Of a stretch of 64,000 nt of DNA, positions 1-9,960 are shown in pieces; position 1 is the stretch's first letter; each line of letters opens with the position of its first letter. Under the pieces are notes generated by a model. That model was given only the letters and a program-made list of their open reading frames with translations. It was not told the origin of the DNA and searched no databases. The stretch lies in contig MU271161.1 of NCBI GenBank assembly GCA_021432605.1, forward strand, positions 186,001 through 250,000, given 5' to 3'. The position numbers and the translations under genes were made by a program. This DNA is from Coniochaeta sp. PMI_546. Lineage: Eukaryota > Ascomycota > Sordariomycetes > Coniochaetales > Coniochaetaceae.

Positions 1-1042
1 GAGGTGCCTATCAGCTCATCGTTGGACGTCACCAGGGTTGCGACAGTACATGCGATGCGAGCCATTGTCTTGGACATGGTCGTCCTGAGGTCAATCTCTG
101 CCCTATTGAAGACGGGCGACAACTGCTGCATGCATATACTCAGTTGTAGGAGCCGCCTCGCCAGGACCGTGGGATGTGCGTTGACGGGAGGGATAACACA
201 AAGATCTGACTGCGACTCGCAGTTACCAGCCAAGACATCTCGATGATTATGGAACAAAGTCGTTACGAAGTAGGTGCCACCGGTGCCTTTTATAATGGTG
301 TCGATGTCGTTCTGGGCAGGAAATAGACCATGCAAAGTCTTGCATATCTTGTCGTACCGTTGAAAACGGGCATTGGCTGAGGTATCGTAGGTTGCATTAT
401 CCGACTCCGGCGTAGCCAAAGTCTTGGATGACTGGGAAGCTGCTGGGGTTGCATTGTGGATGCCGAGCAGGATACCTAGAGGCGTGTCCTCATTGATAGA
501 ACGCTCGAGGACGTCGACAACCTGTTCCGGGCTGGTATGTGCAGATGGAGATGGCGAAGTCGACGTGGTACGGGACCTTGAAGAGCCAGTAGCGCTAGTT
601 CCTGGTTTGATATGGTCCATGAGCTTCTCCATCATCTCCTCCAGTCTGCCCAGACGCTGTGCGAGCCTGCGATCCGGAGGAGGGATGGTCTTGGACTCAT
701 CCACATACTCCTGGCTCTGACAATGACTGCCACGAGCCTGGCATGGAAGGCAGATGGTGTCACTGCTGGAATCGAATTGACACTTGATCTTACGGCGTCG
801 ACCTTAGTCATGTGTCAGTAACTTAGCACCACGAAGAACGAGATGAAATGAGAACCCTGCGCCAGCCGGATAGCTCAACGGCTGACGCCAGACACGGTCA
901 CCGCTCGGATGAAATGCAACGAATGAAGGATGGGCGAGAAGACTTTGAAAGACGCACACTCCCAGCAGCTGTGTGTCCCTTTTCGGACCTTCCTCCTTCT
1001 TATTTCTGCTTCCATTCTCAATGTCTGAGCGGAAGCCATCAT
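1..1042 (-). CDS. Zn2Cys6 zinc-cluster transcription factor, 5' part only
   Basis: A nuclear DNA-binding regulator cut by the left edge of the window. Exon 1 is 958-1042 and starts with two adjacent ATGs, with an in-frame TGA a few codons upstream. The intron is 803-957 (GTGCGT donor, TAAG acceptor), and exon 2 (802 to 1) stays open to the edge. Across the splice the protein reads RKGTHSCWEC then RRRKIKC, followed by CLPCQARGSHC. This gives a complete CX2CX6CX9CX2CX6C binuclear cluster at about residues 25-55. A short leucine-rich stretch follows (RRLAQRLGRLEEMMEKLMDHI) that could dimerise, then a Ser/Thr/Pro-rich linker, then helical sequence like the start of a fungal regulatory domain (ARRLLQLSICMQQL). 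The intron splits the cluster right after the second cysteine. The family is clear; target genes cannot be inferred. Confidence 0.9.
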
Positions 1043-1721
1043 TTGTGGTCGGAATCACCACTTCGCGAATAGCGGTTTCACGGTAACTTGGCTTCACTTG
1101 TCCACTGACGCAAGTTCTTGACCTGTCCTTTCAAATTTAGGGTCATAATGAGAAGACAGAACAGAGGAGACAGGCTAGGGAATACTCCCTGGAGACCCTA
1201 TGACTTGACTCGATCGAGCAGAGAAGGGTAGAGGGAGGGTCACCGATGGAATGACTTGCTTCGTCAGCAAGATCGTTCGTCCGTCTCGGTGTCCGGTGCG
1301 GAATCCCCATATTTCAGTGATTTTGATCTATGTGATTGGATCGCGACCGCGCCGCTCGTCTCGAAATGGCAAGTGGCGACCACTTCGGTCAAGGATACCA
1401 TGTGGTATGGAAGCTCAGGCTGTGGCTAAGGTAGGCAATGAAGAATTGATCGTGGTTTTGAAGTGTCAACATCAAGGTGATCGTTTGCAAGGTAATGTAT
1501 TCGATTATTTTGCCTTATGAAACCTGACCTCTCCGCGTAACTGCGTACATTTCTGTAGTACAAACTTAAGAGTTCTTGGATGCAAATCGCCGGCCACCTA
1601 TGAGGCGATAGCGACCTATCAATGACAAAGCCAACTGTTTCCTAGTGGAGCTGATGTTCTAAAACAACGCGAGCAGTCCAGAGCAGGAGACACGGCATCA
1701 AACCCCCACATACATCACATA
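1043..1721. other. intergenic, about 680 nt
   Basis: Promoter side of the minus-strand zinc-cluster gene and 3' flank of the oxidoreductase gene. A plus-strand open frame of 89 codons (1251-1520) has no recognisable protein features and I do not call it. Nothing else is visible. Confidence 0.5.
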
Positions 1722-3700
1722 TCACTCGGGGGGTCCCAAGCTAAGTATATCGAGTCCAGGCTGGACAAGCCCAGGCTTCAACTCGCTCTTGGGCGGCATC
1801 TTGCCCACTCGCATGAGCTGTGCCGCCTGCGCCATAACAGGATCCATACCCATGGTAGCCACAGCGACCACCGTCTCGCCCTTTGCGTAGAAGGCCGCCC
1901 ACTTGCCCTCGTCCGGGCTTCCCTGAATCACAATATCGTCGTAGCCGTGCGTGGTGTTTCCGCAGTAGCGCAGCTGCGAATGCAGCGCAGACCAGAACAC
2001 AGGCGTGAAGAACTCGGGCGTGACCTTCGGGTTCACAATGTGGCTCGCCACCGTCCTCCCGGCGTTCTGAGCCACATTCCAGTGCTCAATGCGCGTGTAC
2101 TTGCCCTCGCCCCCGGGGCCGTGGTACGGGTATGTGGCGATATCGCCAATGGCGTAGACGTCCTTGATTCCGACGACGGAAAACACCTCATCGGTCTTGA
2201 TGGACCCATCGTCCTCGAGCTGAATGATTTTGTTGTTGCGCAGGTATGACGTCGTAGGAGAGACGCCGACGCCAAGGATCACGATATCCGCCTCGAGCTT
2301 TGTCCCGTCCTTGAGGAAGACCGCGCCTACCTTGCTCGGGTCTGAGGTGGAGGGTTCGGCCTTGTCCACGCCTGCGGACATGTAGAACTTGAGCCCCTTT
2401 CCTTCCATGCCCTTGCGGATGATGTTGCCGACTTCCTCGCCGAGAACACGCTCGAGCGGCGCCTTCTCCATTCCAACGATGGTAACGTCATTGTCTTTTG
2501 CCGTGGCACCGCCGACCTCAATACCAATAAAGGAAGAGCCAATGATGACGATCTTCTTGCCCTTCTGCTCGCCAATAGCCTCGACGATATTCTTGGCGTC
2601 GTGTACTGTTCGCAGGGTGAAGATGTTGCCCAAGACCTTAAATCCTTGCAGAGGGAGGTTCTTCGGAGTACCGCCTGTTGCGAGAACCAGCTTGCTATAG
2701 GGGTACTTCTCGCCTTTCTTCGTCGTTACCGTCTTAGTCTGCAAATCAACGTCCGTGACCTCATCGTGCACAACATCGACACTTGCGCTCTTGTAGAAGT
2801 CATCGTCCCGCCATTGCAGCTTGCTCAGGTCTGTCAGTAATGCTTTGCTCAACTTCGTCCGGTCGATCGGGAGGTAGCCTTCGGACGTGATCATGGTAAC
2901 GGGTCCGTCGAAGCCCTTCTCGCGGAGACCTTCAACAACGCCGCATGCTCCAGAGCCGCCTCCGACGACAACTACCTTGTCGCTCGATGCAGTGCGCTGG
3001 GCTGATTTGTTCTTGAACGTCGGCTTCCGCCTGCCGGCCTTGATCGTCTCGGCATCACCCGTCAGGTAGAAGGCGCCATCACGCTCCGTCACCGCGAATA
3101 CGGGTATGGAGTCGAGAGCGGGAGCATCTTCAACATCACCCGTCTTGGCGTTGAAGCAGGCTGTGGGAAGTGTGCATGATGTCAGCTTCGGCATCTTGTA
3201 ACCCGTGGGGACGAGGTGCGGATGTCGCTGAGATAAGCCCGCAGGACCGGAAACCACTAACCTCCATGCCACGGGCAGGTAAGTCGCCCGTTGGTGGACA
3301 GGACTCCCTTGACGAGAGGAGCACCGTAGTGCGTGCACTTGGGGCCAACTGCCTGGATCTTGCCGCCAGCATTGAGCAGAAGCACCTTGGAATCAAGACC
3401 CTCCAGCTCAATCTCCTTCTTCTCGCCGGGCTTCAGATCCAAGGACTGCAGGTCCTTGATCTTGTATTCTTGCGCCATTGCTCGAGGAGTGGTAGAGAAG
3501 AGACGTCGTGTAACGGGTTGACGCGGCCTTACAGGCAAGAGTGGAAGGGTGAGCTGCTGCTTGCTGCGGGGTCGGAGTTGTCGACAGGTGCGAAGTCCAA
3601 GCTGGGTTGGAAGAGTTGCTGCTGGCCGGAGAAGGATGGTTCGACACTTGGCACTCATGAAGCCGATCTGGAGTTGGAAGAGGGAAGAAAGAGCGGACAA
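1722..3700 (-). CDS. Rieske-type apoptosis-inducing-factor-like oxidoreductase (AIFM3 type), mitochondrial
   Basis: Predicted 625-aa FAD/NAD(P)H oxidoreductase with an N-terminal Rieske 2Fe-2S domain. Exons are 3262-3700 and 1722-3160; the 101-nt intron falls inside the second Rieske motif, joining CPWHG to ACFN. Rieske ligands are C122/H124 (CTHYG) and C142/H145 (CPWH). Downstream come an FAD-binding GGGSGA loop, a second dinucleotide fold (IVIIGSSFIGIEVGG) and the C-terminal FAD motif (VYAIGDIATYPYHG). The first 70 or so residues are Arg/Ser/Leu-rich with no acid, ending in RLFSTTPRA, a typical matrix-targeting cleavage region. The start at 3700 is used; the in-frame ATG at 3658 would still give a presequence. 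The family transfers electrons from NAD(P)H and is tied to redox stress and cell death in fungi; the acceptor here is unknown. Confidence 0.93.
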
Positions 3701-5134
3701 AGGTCACATTTAGAGGGGTCGATCGAATGTGTACTTAATAGGGGTCACCTCGATCTCTAGCCCGTGTGGTCAGATCCGACAGTGGTACCAAAGTCGCAGC
3801 ACGCAATGTGAGAATCGAATATGTTGTGCTTTGGGACTGCATGTCTGGCTGCTTATTACGGTCGATCTGATTGGTCAAGCTGTTGTTATCGGGCATATGA
3901 CGTGGTTGATGCAGTGGGTTCACCAGAACCAACCCCGCATTGTGACTTGGGGAAGCTCTTGTCGTCACTTTGGTCACTGAACTCGTCGACACCAATTGGT
4001 TCCTGTCTCAAAGTCCGAAACCGATTGCCATGCAACGTCAACTAAGACCAAGCCAGCCGAGCAGCCCTAGCATCACTGGGATCGTCTCGCCTGGGAGTAT
4101 CTGGGCGGGCCGTTGGATTTCTAATCGACAAAACAGAATTGCCCTGCAACCAATAGATTTCGCCTCTCGACCGCCGGATTCGAGCTCGACAATGCGCTTG
4201 CTGGTAGGCGGATCACCAGGATCTTGTAAGAAGACCGCGATGTACGCTTAATTGCACGGTTATAGTCCAGGTCTGTTTGCCCTTGCTTCAACACTGCATC
4301 AGGAATCTCGCTAAAGTTTACGTTTAACACGTCTGTTTGCTGCCGAAGTTTATCTTCCGCGCGGATGTCGCATGTGATATATACGGCTTGAGGAACCATC
4401 TAGCGATAACTAGGTGTATAAGTTAAACGGGAAGGGGGAAGCGGCGAGAATACAGAGGACAGCGCTCGGTCAAGACCTGGCTTAGCTGTCGAATCTGAGG
4501 TAGTCGCTCCACTCCAGACTTAGTCGGCAGAAAGTGCGTACATGGTTGAGGTCATCTTGTGCCTTTAGCTGTTGCGTGCCTTTTGAGCCATCGTAAAAAT
4601 GTCCAGGACAACAAATGTCGTTAGAAAACAGTGGTTGGAAGCAAGACGTTGGTACGAGAACCATTTGCGAAGCAATGATCTTCTTCAACGACGTATAAAG
4701 ATGCTTCTCGTAGTAGCCCATGCACATGTACTAACTATGTATCGTACGGAACTGGCATGCCTTTTCTGGATCTGGTAAGCAAGGGACGGTATAGACAAGT
4801 CCAGGCCATGGCACTGGCCTTGAGCCGGTACTTCCTTTCGGACAACGACACGTCTATAGCCCTATACCTTTGCTTGGCCGCCAGCTAGTGTGATGCGAAC
4901 TGCTAAGCCAAGAAGGAGGGCAAATCGCCGAGCAAATCGCGGAGAAACCATCAATCAATTCTATTAGCTGCAACAGGTACAAGCATACACCACAATTGGT
5001 TGGTCCTCGCGGTCGCCATACTAGCTCTATAATACATCGAAGCAGGTTATACAGAGTGAGTGCACTCCACACACCGCCCTCAACTGTTGCATCACAACGG
5101 GTCTGTTGTGCTGGTGAGCCCAGGTCCACCTGCC
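3701..5134. other. intergenic, about 1.4 kb
   Basis: Upstream of the oxidoreductase gene and downstream of the small secreted protein gene. Open frames are all under 100 codons and show no motif, splice structure or codon bias that would support a gene. Confidence 0.5.
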
Positions 5135-5646
5135 TCAGCGTATCTTGGTATCAATCGTGAACTGCTGGCCATTCCATAGCCAGTGGCCCTGTGCACGGCG
5201 CTCGGTACGCGTACACTGGACGATAAGATTTCTATAATTGTTAGAGAGGAGACAGTATATGACACCGTTGTGACTTACTCGGTACCACCCTAGAACCTCA
5301 AGTTAGTTTGGACTCCCAAGAGAATAATATCATCAACAGGCTCTCATATAGGGAAGGCAGAGCGTACCCAGCAGTCCGGAAAGTCGTTCTGTGAACTCCC
5401 AATGTGGTTGCGGCTGAAGATGAACTCGACGGTCACCGGCTTGCCGTCTGCATCTAGTAGTGTCTTCGAACTCCTTGTCGTACAGTCATGTCCGTGAGGG
5501 CACTCTGCGCTGTTGCACAGTTTCTCCCGAGCTGCCCAGGCTGCCTCCTGGAATTTGGGCCAACCAAGATCATGTCTGCCGTAGCAATCTGCTGCAAAAG
5601 CAAGCGGAAACAAGTAGCACAGAGCTGAAAAGGTTCCAAGTTTCAT
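5135..5646 (-). CDS. small secreted cysteine-rich protein, effector-like
   Basis: Predicted 128-aa secreted protein not assignable to a known family. Exons are 5368-5646, 5279-5289 and 5135-5231. The middle exon is only 11 nt, but both introns look genuine: 78 nt ending ACTAAC then TTCTAG, and 47 nt with GTAAGT, CTCTAAC and TATAG. The spliced frame runs without a stop to WNGQQFTIDTKIR. Residues 1-19 are a signal peptide (MKLGTFSALCYLFPLAFA), and the mature part has six cysteines (21, 44, 49, 55, 92, 103), enough for three disulfides. An AT-rich TTTAAATA lies about 40 nt upstream of the ATG. Size, secretion and even cysteine number fit fungal effectors or small antimicrobial proteins, but function is inference. 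Reading through the first intron would give a 100-aa protein lacking the last conserved-looking cysteine. Confidence 0.75.
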
Positions 5647-7107
5647 TTTGGAGGAGGAACGAGCTGCGCAAGGAGGTTGTGGTATTTAAAGCGTTGTCCC
5701 ATCCGACATCCAGATTTCTTGCCACGGATACTGGCATACTTATACTTTGTTTGGTGAGGTTCGAAGAAGAACCCTCTCGTATATGATCGTATACTCTTCT
5801 CTTCCAATTGGACTACTTAAAATTAGGTGCTCTCGACCAGCTTCAGTTCCAAGCTGACATCAGCAGTGTAAACTATTGCAGTCGTACGTTTGTCATCTTG
5901 AACGATGCCAAATTTATGCTAAGCGTACCAACCCCTGGGAAATGTCTCCTTGGCATTCTCACTTTCAAGACCAAAGCCTCACTGGGCCAGCCTCTCTTAG
6001 GAGGCCGCTTGATGTTTGGCAGATAAATGCCAAGAAGAACTTGTAAGTCATCATCATGCGCTCAGACTGATTTGTTTAGGGGCTCCTGTGCGAAGAGAAG
6101 GACCGCCCTTGGCGGCGCACAAACCCTGACGTCTTAAAAGAAGGCGTTCAGAGACCCGTGGACTCAGGTGCAGCGTGATATTTCAGCCACTGTACGATCC
6201 AGAACGACATGCGAGGTCTCCATGGTTAACCCTAGTCCTTCATTTTTGCGTGGGAGGCCACAGTAGAGGAAACGCGTGGCAAAGAGTTTCGTCAATAAAC
6301 AATGATCTCTAAGGTAATAACTTGAATCCTTCGCTTCTATGTTTTGCGGCCACGGCCTACAGCAATATGGTGTTGACACGTAATAAAGGCTGTTATCATC
6401 GAACTCTAGATCGTACTGGAGCCGCAGCTAGATACTTTGCCTCACCCGTAGCCTCTCCTGACCGAAGCTGGCTAAGCAAGTTCACCCTCAGCATTTTGAA
6501 GCATGTGATCTTTCTTGCTGTGTGATGCTTTAGTGTGCGGCCATGCTGGAGTATGACAACAACTTGGTAAGGGGGTGAGAGACTTTACATGGTAGCAGTT
6601 GGGAGCTGTTCGAACCCGGATTGGGAAGCGCATTAAATCGTCGTGGATACGCTGTGCAAGTGCCATGGCACACTTGTTCTCCAAAACATAATACAAGATG
6701 GTAACTTGCTGTGACTCTGACTCGATTCTCATTCTGCAACGCCTTCTGTACAAGATTCCAAGCGGCCACTTGAAAGACCGGACCAACGTTGTTTAATACT
6801 ACGAACTTGGCTAAGAAACACAGTCTTATTACCAAAGAGGTCTCTAAACATGTAACATACATCCTATACTATGCTCTTAATCCCCAAGATCCTGTACAAT
6901 GACGAAGATGCGGCGTGCGAGTCCCTACGTGTACCGGAAGTTACCAAAGCTAACTGCCATCTAGCATGTGTGGTCGTATGTTGCGGTAATATGGCTCAAG
7001 CTGCGAGCGTTACATACTGGCGACGATGCGACCACGGGTCAAGCTCTGTTTTAGTGATGGTAGTGGAATAGTTGAATGGTGCGGTATTGCGGCGCCTAGG
7101 TAATGGT
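5647..7107. other. intergenic, about 1.5 kb, no gene seen
   Basis: Contains the promoter of the small secreted protein gene and the 3' flank of the first paralog. Overlapping frames of 104-123 codons on the minus strand (6472-6862, 6996-7367) have low-complexity, unbiased codons and no motifs. A GGGTTCGAA-like string near 6606-6618 (minus) lacks the other parts of a tRNA. Confidence 0.45.
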
Positions 7108-8901
7108 TTACGGTCGCTCCTTCGTCCCCATCCCGGCTTTGACTCCCCTATCGCAATCCCTGACCTGCTGTCGCTTTGCTTCCTGTCCCTTCTTGGCCAG
7201 CTGCCTGTCTTGACGGTTCTGCTTCTGCCTCTGCTGCTGATTCTTCTGCTCATTGCGGAAGACAGATTCGGAGAACTCATGCCAGGGTCTCGGCTCATAG
7301 CAATTTTTTCGTCCTCTTTGCGTCTTCCAGCCCTCAAAAGACACGGGTCCGAAGCTGGGAAGGTCAATATTCCCCTTCAAGCGACAATGGTAGTCGTCGA
7401 AGAAGTCAATCTTACCATTTCTGGGCATATGGAAGATATCCTTGTCGTCTTCGAGGTTCTTCCGGCCTCTGAAGCTGACCAGAAGGGTGAGCGACGGTTC
7501 CTGATCATGACTGCCACCGCTTGATCTGGATGGGCTTCCGCGTTTGCGAGCAGAGCCCTGGGCGGTGGGAGGAGTCTTCCTCTTGCGAGAAGTGTTGGCT
7601 GATGTCTCTGGATCCGATTCAGCGTCCATGTTCTTATCATCGCCCTCGGCAAGCCCCTGGAGTATCTGGTTGGATTCGGCAAGGAACATCGTGCCTGAAC
7701 AGATGCCGAAGTCGAACCTGGCCACCAGTGCAAGTCCCTTGACCGTACGCACCAATTTGGCAGAGATGCTCAGTGTACACCGAAGATATTTCGGATACTG
7801 CTGGTAAATTTGTTCGGATCGCACGACAAACAGGCCGCTGCAGTCCCTGAGCTTCCATACCGGGTCGCAGTCTGAAAAGGTTTCAACTTTCTGCTGACAC
7901 AGCTGGCCGGCAAGTCGGACGTGATCCAGCATATCTTGCTTCCAGAGGTCCTTCCGGTGCTGGATCGCAACCTTTTCTGCCGCAACTCTGACCTCGTCCC
8001 GGATCATGTAAGTCAGCTCTTTGACCCTTGTCTGGTCCACACCCACGCAAAGAACAGAGCCTGCTGTTTGAGGAGTGTGATAAAAGTACAATCCTTTGAG
8101 CGCTTTGGCACGGCGAATCACTTCCTTCCCGTTCTCGATGCTGATATTATCGAGGCGTAGTGGGTTCGGCGACTTCTTGACATCGAGCTTTCCGTCCGTT
8201 AGAAAGTAATGCTTAAAGAACCGATCCATGTTGAGATTAGCACGCTGGCCGGGATTGCCATCCAGATTATTCCATGCCGTGTCTTCGTTAGACATCTTCT
8301 CAGTTGTGGTAGCACCAATAGTGCTAGCCTTGTTCGGCTTCTGCCCCAGATACCGCTCCCATTTTGCTCGATTCCTCCGGTACTTCGCCCTCTCGTCCTT
8401 GGTTTCCTTGCGTAGCTTTCGTTCAAGCTTTAGAACACTTTTCGGGACCCTGTCGAACTGCAGCATAGGATTCAGTATTAACAATAAGTTTCGTAACCTA
8501 ACCAGAACAAACAGTGACATGGAACGGTCACATACCCAGCTTTTGTCAAGAGCTTCCTGCATTAACGGCAATATTGTATTGCCCAACGAGTAATCCTCTG
8601 TAATCACCATGTTCTTCTTCTTGTAGATGCCGTAGTGGATGAGCTGCGAGTGGAAATACCACCTCCGGTTCATGCCCTTTATTGCCGCCAGTATCTCCTC
8701 TTTGTCCACTCCCTCGAGCTCGTCCACCTGCATGTAATCTCGCATTCGCGAAGCTTCCTCACGTTCATGTCCCAAGACAGTGAACTTGTCGTCTCGTAAT
8801 ATAAATCCATCCTTCTTCAAGACTGGAGGCCGGGGTTCCGGGTCGTCGGGGTCCCAGTCAGACAACTCTTCAGACTTATAGTCGAATATATCGGGCGACA
8901 T
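7108..8901 (-). CDS. uncharacterised protein, member 1 of a tandem paralog pair
   Basis: Predicted 571-aa protein of a family I do not recognise. Exons are 8536-8901 and 7108-8457, with a 78-nt intron (GTATGT...CTGCAG) that must be removed to align with the paralog next door. Start chosen at MSPDIF; an in-frame ATG at 8988 would add 29 hydrophobic residues that look like non-coding leader. Features: an acidic, Pro-rich N-terminus; a helical block with SQLIHYGIYKKKN; the shared motif MDRFFKHYFLTDGK; DFGICSGTMFLAES; a charged linker with NLS-like RKRKTPP and ARKRGSP; then DIFHMPRNGKIDFFDD; and a Gln/Lys/Arg-rich tail. No signal peptide or membrane helix. The basic stretches suggest a nuclear protein (inference). 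The neighbour at 9961-12108 is its ancient duplicate. Confidence 0.82.
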   Translation of the reverse strand: MSPDIFDYKSEELSDWDPDDPEPRPPVLKKDGFILRDDKFTVLGHEREEASRMRDYMQVDELEGVDKEEILAAIKGMNRRWYFHSQLIHYGIYKKKNMVITEDYSLGNTILPLMQEALDKSWVCDRSMSLFVLVRLRNLLLILNPMLQFDRVPKSVLKLERKLRKETKDERAKYRRNRAKWERYLGQKPNKASTIGATTTEKMSNEDTAWNNLDGNPGQRANLNMDRFFKHYFLTDGKLDVKKSPNPLRLDNISIENGKEVIRRAKALKGLYFYHTPQTAGSVLCVGVDQTRVKELTYMIRDEVRVAAEKVAIQHRKDLWKQDMLDHVRLAGQLCQQKVETFSDCDPVWKLRDCSGLFVVRSEQIYQQYPKYLRCTLSISAKLVRTVKGLALVARFDFGICSGTMFLAESNQILQGLAEGDDKNMDAESDPETSANTSRKRKTPPTAQGSARKRGSPSRSSGGSHDQEPSLTLLVSFRGRKNLEDDKDIFHMPRNGKIDFFDDYHCRLKGNIDLPSFGPVSFEGWKTQRGRKNCYEPRPWHEFSESVFRNEQKNQQQRQKQNRQDRQLAKKGQEAKRQQVRDCDRGVKAGMGTKERP

Positions 8902-9960
8902 GTCGACTTGAATCGTCAGAGAGGCGTGGTGAATGCAAAGTAGACACACTGATTGAGTCAAGAAGCTCAATATTGTATGAGAGGGCAAATTGCCATGGCA
9001 GTCGGTTCACCCTTGAAGTGATAAAACATGAAGACAAAACCCTTGCAGACATTTCCTGCTTAGCTGAAAACATGGCTCAAGTTGCAAAATGGACTAGGAT
9101 GTCAGGCAGTATGAGGTCGTCGAGTCAACGGTCCTCAAACGGGATAGCTCGGTGGCGTCAGACTCTTCTCATATCCCGGCAATCGAGAGATTGGCCCAGG
9201 GTCTACCATTGTTACTGCCTCGTACACCCGGATACATGCAGGAAGGGACTTTACTGAAGGGTGTTACCAGAGAACGGGATCCCGCATGGCCATCATGTGT
9301 CTACCCTGCGCCTTACTGGGGAGAACATGTCACATTTACGCCGGGACGTTTTTGAGAATGTCAGTCTCCGGGGAAGGAAGAGCTAACCTACACGTCGCTG
9401 TGGTCGTAACTTGTAACATCTGCTTGCACACATGACGCAAAGTCTACTTTCTTTGGGAGCCACAGGTCAGAGGAATGGGGACCGGCCTATCCTCAGTCCC
9501 TGTGGTGCAAAGCAGCATTCAATGGTTGAGACACTCAGAATCACAATCCAATCTTTCCCATTTGTAAAGATCTATGATACTGTCTGTCGTGATAGCTTTT
9601 TTCTATGCCCGACTTCTCCAAACCGAGGAGAATACCACCCCCAGAACAGCGAAGAAAACAAGTCCCGGCATAGTTCAGCACAATCATGTCAACAGATCGA
9701 ACTGGGACTCCTAGATACACGCAAGACCTATCGACAGAAATCGATATAGGAAGAAGGTGGAACTCCAATATAGGAGATGGACGCTGAGAAAAGCGAGTGC
9801 GATCCCGTCTGCATGCAGAGATACGTCCTTGTCTGTACGTGGAATGGGATGGTAACTCCCCAAATGCTGGTGAGTGTGGCAAGAGATGTGTTAGGTATTG
9901 TCATGGGCGCCGTTCTCGCCGAGCATATGGAAATCCATGGCCAAAACCAACGCCCGTACC
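8902..9960. other. intergenic between the two paralogs, about 1.06 kb
   Basis: Promoter of the first paralog plus 3' flank of the second. Open frames (105 codons plus, 113 codons minus) cover the same stretch and lack coding character. No residual paralog sequence was noticed here. Confidence 0.45.

Noticed and set aside
1251-1520. 89-codon plus-strand frame
   Set aside because: Lies in the promoter region of the first gene and has no recognisable protein features.
3170-3760. 196-codon plus-strand frame
   Set aside because: Antisense to the Rieske/presequence exon of the AIF-like gene.
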